Shown here: piece after piece, positions 36,271 through 45,865 of the stretch
How the letters are laid out: each line of letters opens with the position of its first letter
How positions within the stretch are numbered: position 1 is the stretch's first letter
Assembly: GCA_024234575.1 (NCBI GenBank)
Contig: JACKOB010000003.1
Coordinates: 248,001 to 312,000, forward strand
Direction of reading: 5' to 3'
Origin: Hahellaceae bacterium
Lineage (GTDB): Bacteria > Pseudomonadota > Gammaproteobacteria > Pseudomonadales > Oleiphilaceae
DNA: 64,000 nucleotides
The notes under the pieces: model-generated
What the model was told of the DNA's origin: nothing
Database searches by the model: none
Seen by the model: only the letters and a program-made list of their open reading frames with translations
Program-made: the position numbers and the translations under genes

Positions 36271-37800
36271 CTAGGGAGGGGTTGCCTCTTGCGCATTGGC
36301 TTTCCTGCGCAAAACTTCGCAAAGAACAAAGATCGCGAAGCAAAGCAGCATGATGGGCCATGACAGAAATTGCATAAAGGGAGTCATGCCGCTGGCGGGA
36401 AACACAGTGCCAGCCAGTGATGCTTCTTCAAATTGCGCGGACCGTGCGGTGATTTCACCTTTGTTATCGACAATGGCTGAAATGCCGCTATTGGTGCCTC
36501 GTACCAGATATCGCCCCGTTTCCAGTGATCGCATTTGCGCAATTTCCAGATGCTGATGCGGCGCCACTGAGCCTCCAAACCAGGCATCGTTGCTTATCGT
36601 GATTAAGAGATTGGAGTCTCTTGCAGATTTGGCGACGAACTCAGGATAGACAATTTCGTAGCAGATAAATGGACTGACGTTATATTCACCAGCCTTTAGG
36701 ACTTGTTGTTTATCACTGCCGGCGGTAAAGCTGGACATCGGCAAATCAAAGAAGCCTATAAGTCCACGTAAAAACGATTCGAGGGGTACGTATTCGCCAA
36801 AGGGCACGAGCTTTTGTTTGTGGTAAATACCTTCCCCATTGCCGATGCTGATTATGCTGTTGTGGTATACCGGGTGGCGGTTTGATAAATAAGGGGCCCG
36901 GTATGGTATGCCGGTAATCAGTGTGGTGCTGTAGTCTTTGGCAAAGCTGGCCAGTGGAGTCGTAATTGACTCCGCCTGATCCATCAGGACGGGGATCGCC
37001 GTTTCGGGCCACAGTATGATATCACTGCCCCAATAGGCATCGCTCAGTGCCTGATAGGTTAGAACAGTTTGCATTCTTTGTTCAGGTAGCCACTTCAGTT
37101 CTTGCGGAATATTGCCCTGGGCTATCGCAACACTGATTGGCTTTTCTTTGTTGATGGTGGTCCAGTCCAGCGTCGTAAGAAACGAAGAAAAAACCCAGAT
37201 GCCGACAACTAAAACAGGTAGCAATAGCTTTTGTTTGAGATGGCAGCGGCTAGCCAATATGCTACAAGCTGCACCCGTTAGGACGCATATCCATGTGATT
37301 AAGTGTACTCCCCCCACCGGAGCCAGGCCGGATAGCAGTGTGCCGATGTGACTATGGCCCAGGTAAAGCCAAGGGAAGCCAGTAAGAAACCATGAACGAA
37401 ACCAGTCTGTGGCCACCCATGCCGAGGCAAACAATAAGGCTGACAGTGTTGTCGACGATGACGGTCGAAAGCGATGGTACAGAGCAAATTGCAATGCTGG
37501 GAACAGGCTCAGAAAGGAGACATAGAGAACGGTAAGCAATGCCGCCAGGGTGACTCCGGCATCGCCGTAATTGTGAATGCTAACGTAAACCCATGAGGCA
37601 CCGGAGCCGAAAATTCCAAGACCAAAAATCCAGCCAAGTAGCAGTGATTCTTTTCGTGAGGCTTTGTTTAACAGAAAGAATCCTGCTGCGGCGGAAATGA
37701 TTCCTAGAAGCCAATAGCCAAACGGTGCATAGGCCAGCGTTTGTAATGCGCCGGCCACGAGCATGAGAGTTCTTCTCAGCCAGATCGATGAGAGTACCAT
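36271..37800 (-). CDS. lnt: Apolipoprotein N-acyltransferase Lnt
   Basis: Lnt adds the third acyl chain to the N-terminal Cys of outer-membrane lipoproteins, such as LptE in this window. The 509-residue protein has an N-terminal membrane domain with six or more helices and a periplasmic nitrilase-fold domain with the catalytic triad. These are Glu in LWPETAIPV, Lys in HKQKLVPFGEY, and Cys in FICYEIVYPE. A final helix (FLSWPIMLLCFAIFVLCEVL) anchors the C-terminus. It lies 18 bases after corC. Confidence 0.97.
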   Translation of the reverse strand: MVLSSIWLRRTLMLVAGALQTLAYAPFGYWLLGIISAAAGFFLLNKASRKESLLLGWIFGLGIFGSGASWVYVSIHNYGDAGVTLAALLTVLYVSFLSLFPALQFALYHRFRPSSSTTLSALLFASAWVATDWFRSWFLTGFPWLYLGHSHIGTLLSGLAPVGGVHLITWICVLTGAACSILASRCHLKQKLLLPVLVVGIWVFSSFLTTLDWTTINKEKPISVAIAQGNIPQELKWLPEQRMQTVLTYQALSDAYWGSDIILWPETAIPVLMDQAESITTPLASFAKDYSTTLITGIPYRAPYLSNRHPVYHNSIISIGNGEGIYHKQKLVPFGEYVPLESFLRGLIGFFDLPMSSFTAGSDKQQVLKAGEYNVSPFICYEIVYPEFVAKSARDSNLLITISNDAWFGGSVAPHQHLEIAQMRSLETGRYLVRGTNSGISAIVDNKGEITARSAQFEEASLAGTVFPASGMTPFMQFLSWPIMLLCFAIFVLCEVLRRKANAQEATPP

Positions 37801-37818
37801 AGGGTTATTCCAGGAAGG

Positions 37819-38661
37819 TCAGAGCTTGTTTGCCTGAATTAACCTTATGGAGCGGTTGTCGGCATTAAGTATAGTGAATTTGAAACCGTTGAATTTTACC
37901 TGCTCGTTGCGTTTTGGTACGCGGCCAAACTCTTTGAGTATGAGCCCACCAATTGTATCAAACTCGTCCTCGTCCATACTTGTACCAAAATATTCATTAA
38001 ACTCATCAATGGGCGTAATTGCTTTAATGATGTATTCGTCATCAGACCTTTTCTTAATCATGACTTCGTCGTCAAAGTCATGTTCATCTTCTATTTCACC
38101 AACTATTTGCTCAAGCACATCTTCAATGGTGACAAGCCCTGCAACACCACCGTACTCATCAATAACGATTGCCATATGATTACGTGTTGTTTTGAACTCT
38201 TTAAGCAACTTGTTTAGTCGTTTGCTTTCTGGGACAAATGTGGCGGGACGCAGCACATCGGTGAGGGCGTCTTTTTTCAGTTTGTCTTGCAGCATCAGGT
38301 TCAAGAGGTCTTTTGCCAGCAATATACCCAAGATGTCATCCGGTGCATCTCCTTGCACAGGGAAACGCGAATGCGCTGATTCGATGATATCCTTCATGTA
38401 CTCGGAAGGGTCCTGGGATGCTTTGACCATAACCATCTGTGAGCGAGGGATCATTATTTCGCGCACCTGCATATCAGTGACCTGCATGGCTCCTTCCATA
38501 ATGCTCATGGAGTCGCTGTCAATAATATTGTTTTTCTCTGCTTCCCGAAGAAATTCAAGAACGTCAGTGTCGGTTTTTGCTTCGGCAGAAAACGCCTGGG
38601 AAATTTTCTCAAGCCAGCTTTTGTTGCTTGGGGAGGGTGTCCCCGAAGAATCGTCGTTCAT
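37819..38661 (-). CDS. corC: CBS-domain transporter-associated protein CorC
   Basis: CorC (YbeX) is a cytosolic CBS-pair protein of the HlyC/CorC group, linked to Mg2+/Co2+ homeostasis and ribosome function. The 280-residue product has VREIMIPRSQMVMVKASQD, opening the first CBS, the second CBS with MAIVIDEYGGVAGLVTIEDV, and the CorC_HlyC domain with FDTIGGLILKEFGRVP. It has no membrane domain. It lies between ybeY and lnt, the normal order. Confidence 0.95.
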   Translation of the reverse strand: MNDDSSGTPSPSNKSWLEKISQAFSAEAKTDTDVLEFLREAEKNNIIDSDSMSIMEGAMQVTDMQVREIMIPRSQMVMVKASQDPSEYMKDIIESAHSRFPVQGDAPDDILGILLAKDLLNLMLQDKLKKDALTDVLRPATFVPESKRLNKLLKEFKTTRNHMAIVIDEYGGVAGLVTIEDVLEQIVGEIEDEHDFDDEVMIKKRSDDEYIIKAITPIDEFNEYFGTSMDEDEFDTIGGLILKEFGRVPKRNEQVKFNGFKFTILNADNRSIRLIQANKL

Positions 38662-38683
38662 TTATATCCCGTGTATCCTGATT

Positions 38684-39160
38684 TTATTCACTTTCATAGG
38701 GTGGTGGAAAACCAAGCCCCTGAATGATCCTGGTTTCAATATCTTCCATGATAGTGGCTTCTTCATCTTCAATATGATCAAACCCTTGCAGGTGAAGTGT
38801 GCCATGAATGACCATGTGTGCCCAATGTGCCTGCGCTGATTTGTTCTGCTGCTGCGCTTCGCGTTCTACCACTGGAGCGCAGATGACCAGATCTCCCAGC
38901 AAGTTTATCTTTACTTCCGGGGGAGATTCAAATGGAAATGATAAAACATTGGTAGGGCCTGACTTGCCACGATAATCGCTGTTAAGTTCTGCGCTTTCTT
39001 CTTCGTCGACAATTCGAACCGTCATTTCCAGAGGCTCTTCGTCATCGGTGCTTGCGGCACAAGGTGGCTGCAAGGCACAGCTGCACCATTGTTCGATGTC
39101 TGCAGTCGTGGGCAGGTTCTTTGCAGTTGTTTCGATTTGAATATCAACAATGATTGACAT
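38684..39160 (-). CDS. ybeY: Endoribonuclease / rRNA maturation factor YbeY
   Basis: YbeY is a single-strand-specific metal-dependent RNase needed for 16S rRNA 3' maturation and 70S quality control. The 158-residue protein carries HGTLHLQGFDH, the three-His zinc site (HxxxHxxxxDH), and the conserved NSDYRGKSGPTNVLSFPFE region. The start at 39160 lies 10 bases from the phoH stop. Confidence 0.95.
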   Translation of the reverse strand: MSIIVDIQIETTAKNLPTTADIEQWCSCALQPPCAASTDDEEPLEMTVRIVDEEESAELNSDYRGKSGPTNVLSFPFESPPEVKINLLGDLVICAPVVEREAQQQNKSAQAHWAHMVIHGTLHLQGFDHIEDEEATIMEDIETRIIQGLGFPPPYESE

Positions 39161-39169
39161 GATGGCTAC

Positions 39170-40195
39170 TCATGAGTCTGGCGTGTTGTTTTCGTGTCGG
39201 TCATAAGCCTCGACAATTCTTTGTACCAGCGGGTGACGGACCACATCCTTGGATGTGAATCGGGTAAAGCTTATACCGGGAACACCGCTTAAGACGCTGG
39301 AAACATGTGTTAGTCCAGACGCTTGCCCTTTGGCCAAATCTATCTGTGTGATGTCACCAGTGATAACTGCGGTCGAGCCAAAGCCAATGCGTGTCAGGAA
39401 CATTTTCATTTGTTCGCGGGTGGTATTCTGGCTTTCGTCGAGAATGATAAATGCCCTGTTAAGGGTTCTGCCACGCATGAATGCAAGCGGGGCAATTTCA
39501 ATGATGTTTCGATCAATCATTTTAGAGACGTTTTCTACGCCCACCATTTCGTACAGTGCATCATAAAGCGGTCGCAGGTACGGATCTACTTTTTGGGCCA
39601 GGTCTCCCGGCAGAAAACCGAGCTTTTCTCCTGCTTCGACGGCGGGACGTACGAGCAGAATTCTTTCGACGGTTTCATTGTTCAATGCCTCAACGGCACA
39701 TGCAACTGCCAGATAGGTCTTACCTGTTCCGGCAGGGCCAATACCAAAATTGATATCGTGTGTTTTTATTGACTTGACATAATCGGACTGATTTCCGCTT
39801 CTTGGGCGAATGTGTAATTTTGGCGTCTTTATTTGCGTATCGGCATTGCGGGAGTGCTTGTCCAGTTCGTCCAGGCCTGCCTCACGAACATAGAGCTGGA
39901 TAAGCTCTGGGTTGATTTCGGTATCGCTTTCGGTTTCACGGTACAAGTGGCGAATTATGGCGCTGGCTTGTGTGCATGCCTTTTCACCACCTTTAATAGT
40001 AAAGCGGCAGCCTTGATAGGTAATCGAAACTGAGAGGTAGGTTTCGATCAGTCGCAAATTGTCGTTGCAGGCACCGCAAAGTCTAGCCAGTCTGCCATGA
40101 TCTTCGGGGGAAAGCAGCAAGGTTTCAGTGACTGTTTTGGGTTTGTGCTCTGTGTGCTCGGCGGTGATGGCTGTATTTTCAGGTTTGATGGGCAA
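39170..40195 (-). CDS. phoH: PhoH-like ATPase (YbeZ)
   Basis: A PhoH-family ATPase with possible RNA-helicase function and a known link to YbeY. The 341-residue protein has an N-terminal KH-like region, the Walker A motif FGIGPAGTGKTYLAV, and LRPLYDALYEMVGVENVSKM. The Walker B segment is RAFIILDESQNTT, followed by MFLTRIGFGSTAVITGDITQ. It is the second gene of the miaB-phoH-ybeY-corC-lnt run. Confidence 0.95.
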   Translation of the reverse strand: MPIKPENTAITAEHTEHKPKTVTETLLLSPEDHGRLARLCGACNDNLRLIETYLSVSITYQGCRFTIKGGEKACTQASAIIRHLYRETESDTEINPELIQLYVREAGLDELDKHSRNADTQIKTPKLHIRPRSGNQSDYVKSIKTHDINFGIGPAGTGKTYLAVACAVEALNNETVERILLVRPAVEAGEKLGFLPGDLAQKVDPYLRPLYDALYEMVGVENVSKMIDRNIIEIAPLAFMRGRTLNRAFIILDESQNTTREQMKMFLTRIGFGSTAVITGDITQIDLAKGQASGLTHVSSVLSGVPGISFTRFTSKDVVRHPLVQRIVEAYDRHENNTPDS

Positions 40196-40225
40196 AAGAG
40201 AACGTCTCGTAATGGTCTGTTGAAA

Positions 40226-40245
40226 GGCGGCCGGTTGGGGCCGCC
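40226..40245 (-). other. GC-rich hairpin between miaB and phoH
   Basis: GGCGGCC (40226-40232), GGTTGG, GGCCGCC (40239-40245) is a perfect 7-base GC stem. On the - strand it is followed by TTTCAACAG, a weak U context. It may act as an attenuator or RNA-processing site within the operon. Confidence 0.45.
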
Positions 40246-40282
40246 AGATTTAGCGTGTCTGCAGGTACGGCGGACTGCCTAG

Positions 40283-41623
40283 TTAGTAGAGAATGTCATC
40301 GATGCGCTCACCTCGCAGTGAGTTTGGGTATGCTTCGATAATCTTAACATCTACAAACTTGCCAATAGGGTCTGGGGTGTCGCTCTTAAAGTTAACGACA
40401 CGATTGTTCTCTGTGCGGCCTTGTAACTCACCGGGATCTTTCTTGGAATAGCCCGTTACCAGGATACGTTGTGTAGTGCCTGCCATTCTACGGCTTATTT
40501 CGAGCGACTGTTGGTTTATTCTGTTTTGAAGAATGGCCAGACGCTCTTTTTTGATTTCTTCATCGGTATCGTCGGGAAGGTCTGATGCCGGCGTACCTGG
40601 ACGGGCGCTGTAAACAAAACTGAAAGACATATCAAATCCGATGGCATTAATCAGATTCATGGTGTCTTCAAAGTCTTGCTCAGACTCCCCCGGAAAACCA
40701 ATAATAAAGTCAGAAGATATGCTGATATCAGGCCGGATTTTCTTCAGGCGACGAATTTTGGATTTATATTCGAGAGCAGTGTGTCCCCGCTTCATCATTG
40801 CCAGTATGCGATCTGACCCACTTTGAACAGGCAGGTGCAGATGGTTAACCAGTTCCGGGACTTCGGCATAAACATTGATTAACGCCTCAGAAAACTCAAC
40901 CGGATGGGATGTGGTGTAGCGAATTCTATCGATGCCATCAATCGCCGCTATAAAGGTAATAAGCTCGGCGAGATCGGCAACGCCGCCATCGTGAGTTTCA
41001 CCTCTGTATGAGTTGACATTTTGACCGAGCAGATTTACTTCTCTGACCCCTTTGCTTGCCAGGTGGGCTATTTCGGCGATGATGTCGTCGAAAGGGCGGC
41101 TGACTTCTTCGCCACGCGTGTAGGGAACGACGCAAAACGTACAGTATTTACTGCAACCTTCCATGATGGATACGAAAGCAGAGGGGCCATCAACACCCGG
41201 AGCTGGCAGATGGTCAAATTTTTCGATTTCAGGGAAACTGATATCGATAACACCGGAGCCGGTGGCAGCCGCAGCGTCAATCATTTCAGGTAAGCGGTGC
41301 AGTGTTTGTGGTCCGAAAACGACGTCCACATAGGGGGCGCGCTTGCGTATGGCGTCTCCTTCCTGGCTGGCGACACAGCCGCCGACACCGATCGTCAAGT
41401 CGGGATTTTTTGCTTTCAGTTTGCGCCATCGCCCCAGCTGATGAAAAACTTTGTCTTGTGCTTTTTCGCGAATAGAGCAGGTGTTGAGCAGCAGTATATC
41501 GGCTTCGTTGGCGTTGTCAGTCAGCACGACATCATGGCTCGACTTCAACAGATCTGCCATTCGTGATGAGTCATATTCATTCATCTGACAGCCGTGCGTT
41601 TTAATAAATAACTTCTTGGTCAT
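40283..41623 (-). CDS. miaB: tRNA-2-methylthio-N6-dimethylallyladenosine synthase MiaB
   Basis: MiaB is the radical-SAM methylthiotransferase that turns the MiaA product i6A37 into ms2i6A37. The frame opens at 41641, but ATG 41623 ([19 protein letters not shown]) fits the family (446 residues). It has three N-terminal cluster cysteines including [10 protein letters not shown] and [12 protein letters not shown], the radical-SAM motif [17 protein letters not shown], and a C-terminal TRAM domain ([20 protein letters not shown]). Both steps of the pathway are thus within 40 kb. Confidence 0.97.
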   Translation of the reverse strand: MTKKLFIKTHGCQMNEYDSSRMADLLKSSHDVVLTDNANEADILLLNTCSIREKAQDKVFHQLGRWRKLKAKNPDLTIGVGGCVASQEGDAIRKRAPYVDVVFGPQTLHRLPEMIDAAAATGSGVIDISFPEIEKFDHLPAPGVDGPSAFVSIMEGCSKYCTFCVVPYTRGEEVSRPFDDIIAEIAHLASKGVREVNLLGQNVNSYRGETHDGGVADLAELITFIAAIDGIDRIRYTTSHPVEFSEALINVYAEVPELVNHLHLPVQSGSDRILAMMKRGHTALEYKSKIRRLKKIRPDISISSDFIIGFPGESEQDFEDTMNLINAIGFDMSFSFVYSARPGTPASDLPDDTDEEIKKERLAILQNRINQQSLEISRRMAGTTQRILVTGYSKKDPGELQGRTENNRVVNFKSDTPDPIGKFVDVKIIEAYPNSLRGERIDDILY

Positions 41624-41956
41624 ACCTGCAATGTGCTCCAACGGATATCGCTTTTCCTGCCAAAGGTTTCAAAATCACAGTGTTTTCGAATGAGAAACCG
41701 CAAGCCATCTATTAGGCTTGTTACTGTATTCATCATTGGCAGAAGGGGGTGGCCGAATATAATAAAACGGAGGGCGACATTATAAGAAAGATGGGCGAAT
41801 GATGATAGTGGTTTAAATTTGAACGTTTACTGATTTAAGCGAAATTGAGCGGTTTTGATGGCATTAATGAAGTTTGCCTGATCGCTGTTAGGGCGACGGC
41901 TATGGTATGATGCCGGTTTTATTTCTCTCGTTTATCAGGCTGAAGAACTCATCACT
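41624..41956. other. Divergent intergenic region, miaB / DUF1820
   Basis: It holds a perfect CAAGCC-N8-GGCTTG palindrome (41701-41720), a GGTTTC/GAAACC pairing around AAAATCACAGTGTTTT (41665-41699), and the CGTTTACTG motif at 41824-41832. There is an extended -10 (TGGTATGAT, 41903-41911) oriented toward the DUF1820 gene without a clear -35. No gene is seen. Confidence 0.5.
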
Positions 41957-42277
41957 ATGTCTAACAAAGTTTATAAGGTTATTTATTACAATCAAGACGA
42001 TGTTTATGAAATCTACGCATCGCATGTTTATCCTAGTGATATGTATGGCTTTGTTGAAGTAGAGCAGCTTTTATTTGGTGAGCGCTCGCAACTGTTAGTT
42101 GACCCAAGTGAAGAAAAACTTAAGTCTGAGTTTGACGGCGTCAAGCGTACGTACATCCCGATGAATGCGGTTATCAGGATTGATGAAGTCGAAAAGAGCG
42201 GTAAAGCAAAAATCAAAACGACCGGAAAAGGCTCTTTGGCAAGCTTTCCTGGTGGTGCGGGTAAACCGAACGCATAG
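41957..42277 (+). CDS. DUF1820 family protein
   Basis: A 106-residue cytosolic protein matching DUF1820: VYKVIYYNQDDVYEIYASHV, YPSDMYGFVEVEQLLFGE, a short charged linker, then TYIPMNAVIRIDEVEKSGKA and a Gly-rich tail. The family is widespread in gammaproteobacteria with no known function. trmH follows after 23 bases on the same strand, so they are probably cotranscribed. Confidence 0.9.
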   Translation: MSNKVYKVIYYNQDDVYEIYASHVYPSDMYGFVEVEQLLFGERSQLLVDPSEEKLKSEFDGVKRTYIPMNAVIRIDEVEKSGKAKIKTTGKGSLASFPGGAGKPNA

Positions 42278-42300
42278 TCTAAGATTGCTCCGTTAATGAT

Positions 42301-42987
42301 ATGACTCCAGAACGCTACCAACGAATCAGACAAACCCTGGATTGCCGACAGCCAGATCTGACAGTTGTGACTGATCAGATGCATAAACCGCGCAACATTG
42401 CGGCGCTTGTCAGAACTGCTGATGCAGTCGGTATTTCCGATATTCATTTAGTGTGGAGTGATGTTGGTCTGAGGTCCTATAAGGGCACGGCGATGGGAAG
42501 CCAGCAGTGGGTAAGTATCCACAAACATACTGATGTTGAAACTTCACTCAATGAGTTACGAGCGGGAGGTTTGCGGATTTACGCGGCGCACTTCTCAGAG
42601 AAGTCAATCGACTACCGGCAAGTAGACTACACCGTTCCTTGTGCGCTGTTGCTGGGGAATGAAAAGTCAGGCGTCAGCGACGTTGCAGCGGAGCTGGCGG
42701 ATGAGCACTTACGCATTCCCATGATGGGAATGGTCGAGTCGTATAATGTTTCTTCGGCCGCGGCGATTATTTTGGCAGAGGCGCAATATCAGCGTGCTCA
42801 GAAAGGGTTTTATGATAAACCCAGATTGTTAGAAGAGTGTTACTGGCAGACGTTTTTTCGCTGGGCGCACCCTCAGGTAGCGAGGTTTTGCGAGCAGAAG
42901 GGAGTGCCTTTCCCGGATATAGATAAAAAAACCGGTGAGATTGTTGAGCCGGCGGCATGGGTGCGTGATCACCGGCTTAAACAATAG
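42301..42987 (+). CDS. trmH: tRNA (guanosine-18-2'-O)-methyltransferase TrmH
   Basis: TrmH (SpoU family) methylates the 2'-OH of G18 in the D loop. The 228-residue protein has HKPRNIAALVRTADAVG (motif 1, with the catalytic Arg), ALLLGNEKSGVSD (motif 2), and IPMMGMVESYNVSSAAAIIL (motif 3) forming the trefoil knot. The C-terminal helix region WQTFFRWAHPQVARFCEQKG is typical of the longer gammaproteobacterial TrmH. It starts at ATG 42301 and is convergent with yejK. Confidence 0.95.
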   Translation: MTPERYQRIRQTLDCRQPDLTVVTDQMHKPRNIAALVRTADAVGISDIHLVWSDVGLRSYKGTAMGSQQWVSIHKHTDVETSLNELRAGGLRIYAAHFSEKSIDYRQVDYTVPCALLLGNEKSGVSDVAAELADEHLRIPMMGMVESYNVSSAAAIILAEAQYQRAQKGFYDKPRLLEECYWQTFFRWAHPQVARFCEQKGVPFPDIDKKTGEIVEPAAWVRDHRLKQ

Positions 42988-43041
42988 TCTGGGTGGCGTC
43001 GCCTGAGCCTATGTGGTCTGGCTTGGATCGCCACGTATTGC

Positions 43042-44064
43042 TTATTCTTGTTTGCCTTCATTTTTCTTATGGAAATACTCAATCAGTTGCTGTCTGAGTG
43101 TCTTGGGTACTTCCAGTATGGTCAGGGTGTTGCTGTTTTCATCATAGACGATTGAGTTTTGGATCAGGTCTGATGAGAATGACAGGCTCATGCCATTGCC
43201 TTTGCCGGTAAATTTAACCAGTCGCTTCAACTTGCGGTAATCGGGACGCAGGTCTGCCGGAAATTCTGCCAGATTTGTTTTGGCGAACTCGGTAAATCGG
43301 CTTGGTGCGGCTTCATCGACCACTTCGGCAAGTTCTTCTACTCTTACGCTATCACCCAGCTTGTGCTGCTCAACACAGAAATCATAGGCTTTCTTTTTGA
43401 TAAGTGATGCTTCTTTCTCGTCTGTGTTGGCGGCAAAACGTTCAATTGCATCCAAAAAGGTTGCTGTGTCCTGCTCGATGTCCAGGGCGTTGGAGAATCC
43501 CAGTGCTTTGCTAAAGGCTTCCCCTGCTTTTGCCGAGGTTCGGTTCGTTAGCAATGTAAAGTAATTATTCTCATTGTTTTCGCTAAGCCACTCGCTGATA
43601 TCGATCTTCGCGCCCATGTCGATGCGGGTCAGACTGAGATGGTCAGAAGCATGAATGCCTTCATGTCGATTGATAGAAAAGCCGCTTTCAGTTTCCAGGA
43701 AAAGAACGAATAGGCGCTGGCCTTGTTCAATGGTTTCCTGCACGTACAAAATGTGGGAGTCAATCTCAAATGGCAGGCCGGAGGCGTGGGTGGCAAGTTC
43801 CTTTGAGACCTTTTCGCAAAAGCTGTTAAAAGCCAGTTTTCCGTCAATTACTTCGTGCAAAAGATTACCCGCCGGATAGCTGCTGTAGTCATCCTGAAAA
43901 CGGCCAAACCGCTTGCCTGGTTTGGCATTGAATACGCGTTTGAACTGCGAAAAAAGCGCAACCAGATCTGCATTGGCGGTAATGCCATCAATAGGGGTTA
44001 CTTCTAGTGGTGCGTCTTCTGGGGACCGGCATACGTGGTGCAGTGCAATTTGTTCAATCGCCAT
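43042..44064 (-). CDS. Nucleoid-associated protein YejK (NdpA)
   Basis: A 340-residue member of the NdpA/YejK family of nucleoid-associated proteins of uncertain role. Segments such as PLEVTPIDGITANADLVALF, AGNLLHEVIDGKLAFNSFCE, HILYVQETIEQGQRLFVLFL, and the C-terminal FTGKGNGMSLSFSSDLIQNS fit the family, as does the length (about 335). It is transcribed on the - strand upstream of nothing related; a GC-rich hairpin separates cysN from it. Confidence 0.93.
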   Translation of the reverse strand: MAIEQIALHHVCRSPEDAPLEVTPIDGITANADLVALFSQFKRVFNAKPGKRFGRFQDDYSSYPAGNLLHEVIDGKLAFNSFCEKVSKELATHASGLPFEIDSHILYVQETIEQGQRLFVLFLETESGFSINRHEGIHASDHLSLTRIDMGAKIDISEWLSENNENNYFTLLTNRTSAKAGEAFSKALGFSNALDIEQDTATFLDAIERFAANTDEKEASLIKKKAYDFCVEQHKLGDSVRVEELAEVVDEAAPSRFTEFAKTNLAEFPADLRPDYRKLKRLVKFTGKGNGMSLSFSSDLIQNSIVYDENSNTLTILEVPKTLRQQLIEYFHKKNEGKQE

Positions 44065-44144
44065 GAGTTTTCCTGGGTATGGTTAAGCTAAGAAGTGCTG
44101 ATTGGGACGGTTTTGTTACTAATCTGTACACCCTTTTTAAAGCA

Positions 44145-44175
44145 GGTGGCGGCGGAGCTGTGTGCTGCCGCCACC
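44145..44175 (-). terminator. GC-rich hairpin terminator after cysN
   Basis: GGTGGCGGC (44145-44153) and GCCGCCACC (44167-44175) form a perfect 9-base stem, 10 bases past the cysN stop. On the - strand it is followed by TGCTTTAAAAA, a short U context. It probably ends the cysDN transcript before yejK. Confidence 0.6.
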
Positions 44176-44185
44176 CGTCTTGTGG

Positions 44186-45814
44186 TTATACCGATTTTAA
44201 AGCTTTGTTAACATCTTCGTCGGTCTGAGCAGACAGCGAAACTGCAATTTTTTCGGATGTCTGGTTTGTGTCTGCTGCCACAATACATACGAGACCCAGT
44301 GTGCACAGAGTTTCTGCCAGCTTCAGTCGGTCGGCATCGTTCTGTGCCTGTTCCGCAATTAAAGCGACGATTTGACCCTTGTTGAACAGCTTGCGCTCGA
44401 TAGATTGCGCCAATAGCAGGCCTTTGCTGCCAGAGCACACAATGATCGAAGGCTTCTGGCCAAAGCGCGCTTCACGCTCTTCTGCTGAAACGGGAGTAAA
44501 GGCAGCCTCATCTGCTTTGCCCTCAATCATGCCTGCACCAACGGTGACGTTGGTTAGCCGGTCGATAATGATGAAAGCGCCAGTCGCACGGTTCTGTGGA
44601 TATGGATCAAATGCGGCAGGTTGGTTAAGCGTGACTTCGCACAGCCCGATTTCATTTAAGTGCAGGCGCTCGCAGGCGTGCTTTTCCATGGTGTTGACAT
44701 CAATCTGATGCTTGATGCGGGAGATTGAGCCAGAGATCGAGTTGCTTGAGAGCTTAATGTTATAAAGTTTGCCTGGTCGCATTGCATCTTCGGCCATCCA
44801 AACAATGTGCGCATCCAGACGATTGCTGATTTGTGGCAGGTTGTCGCTCTTCACAATCATGTCGCCGCGACTGATATCGATTTCACTTTCGAGGGTGATT
44901 GTCACTGCCTGATCAATGAAGGCTTCATCAAGTGAGCCATCAAATGTAACGATGTCTTTTACCTTACTGGTTTTTAGCGAAGGGATAGCGGTTATTGCAT
45001 CACCTTTTTTAATGGTGCCAGATGCAACGGTGCCGCAGAACCCTCTGAAGTCTAAGTTTGGTCGGTTGACATATTGCACCGGGAAGCGGAAATCTTCGAT
45101 ATTTTTGTCAGCAGCAATCTCTACGCCTTCGAGAATTTCCATAAGCGGCTTACCCGTAAACCAGGGGGTGTGCTCGCTTTTGTTGACCACGTTTTCTCCC
45201 TTTAATGCGGAGATTGGCACGAAGTGAATGTCTCTTAGGTTGAGTTCTGCAGCAAACTTTTGATAGCTGTCTTTGATCTCATTGAAGCGCTCTTCACTGT
45301 AACCCACCAGATCCATTTTGTTGATTGCAACAACAATATGCTTGATGCCGAGCAGGGAGGCGATAAAAGAGTGCCGTCTGGTTTGTGTGAGTACACCGTA
45401 ACGGGCATCAATCAGGATTATTGCTAAGTGTGCCGTGGACGCGCCTGTTGCCATATTGCGGGTGTATTGCTCGTGCCCAGGTGTATCGGCAATGATGAAC
45501 TTTCTTTTGGCGGTAGAGAAATAGCGGTATGCCACGTCAATGGTGATGCCTTGCTCGCGCTCTGCCTGCAGACCATCAACCAGCAGAGCGAGGTCAATTT
45601 CTTCGCCTGTTGTACCTGATTTTACGCTGTCTTTCTTCAGCGCTTCCATGTGGTCTTCATAGATCATTTTTGAGTCATGCAAAAGTCTGCCGATCAGCGT
45701 GCTCTTGCCATCGTCGACACTACCGCAGGTCAGTAAGCGCAGCAGTTCTTTTTCTTCATGTTGTTTCAGATACTCGTTGATATCAGTGCTGATAAGTTCT
45801 GATTGGTGTGACAT
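44186..45814 (-). CDS. cysN: Sulfate adenylyltransferase subunit CysN with a vestigial APS-kinase-like tail
   Basis: CysN is the GTPase that drives CysD-catalysed ATP sulfurylase activity. The 542-residue protein has G1 [18 protein letters not shown]3 [13 protein letters not shown]4 NKMDLV, and EF-Tu-like domains 2 and 3 ending [18 protein letters not shown]. Length exceeds stand-alone CysN (about 475) and falls short of CysNC fusions (about 630). From residue 442 the text resembles the linker and start of the Pseudomonas CysC domain ([18 protein letters not shown], then [12 protein letters not shown]), but the P-loop GxSGxGKST is absent, reading CSGSKGLLL. This suggests a decayed, inactive kinase. 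cysD is 93 bases upstream. Confidence 0.93.
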   Translation of the reverse strand: MSHQSELISTDINEYLKQHEEKELLRLLTCGSVDDGKSTLIGRLLHDSKMIYEDHMEALKKDSVKSGTTGEEIDLALLVDGLQAEREQGITIDVAYRYFSTAKRKFIIADTPGHEQYTRNMATGASTAHLAIILIDARYGVLTQTRRHSFIASLLGIKHIVVAINKMDLVGYSEERFNEIKDSYQKFAAELNLRDIHFVPISALKGENVVNKSEHTPWFTGKPLMEILEGVEIAADKNIEDFRFPVQYVNRPNLDFRGFCGTVASGTIKKGDAITAIPSLKTSKVKDIVTFDGSLDEAFIDQAVTITLESEIDISRGDMIVKSDNLPQISNRLDAHIVWMAEDAMRPGKLYNIKLSSNSISGSISRIKHQIDVNTMEKHACERLHLNEIGLCEVTLNQPAAFDPYPQNRATGAFIIIDRLTNVTVGAGMIEGKADEAAFTPVSAEEREARFGQKPSIIVCSGSKGLLLAQSIERKLFNKGQIVALIAEQAQNDADRLKLAETLCTLGLVCIVAADTNQTSEKIAVSLSAQTDEDVNKALKSV

Positions 45815-45841
45815 GCTAATAATCTCTTAAAACTTTTCCAT

Positions 45842-45865
45842 AAGCCGGTGAATACAATCCGGCTT
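45842..45865 (-). other. Hairpin in the cysD-cysN spacer
   Basis: AAGCCGG (45842-45848) and CCGGCTT (45859-45865) are perfect 7-base arms with a 10-base loop, midway between cysD and cysN. No U run follows on the - strand. It might set the relative stability of the two messages. Confidence 0.4.

Noticed and set aside
38192..38839. 215-codon + strand frame across corC and ybeY
   Set aside because: Antisense to two certain genes; Ser-rich composition is a reading-frame artefact.
42993..43034. GTGGCG/CGCCAC pairing between trmH and yejK as a terminator
   Set aside because: Six-base arms with a 30-base loop and no U tract.
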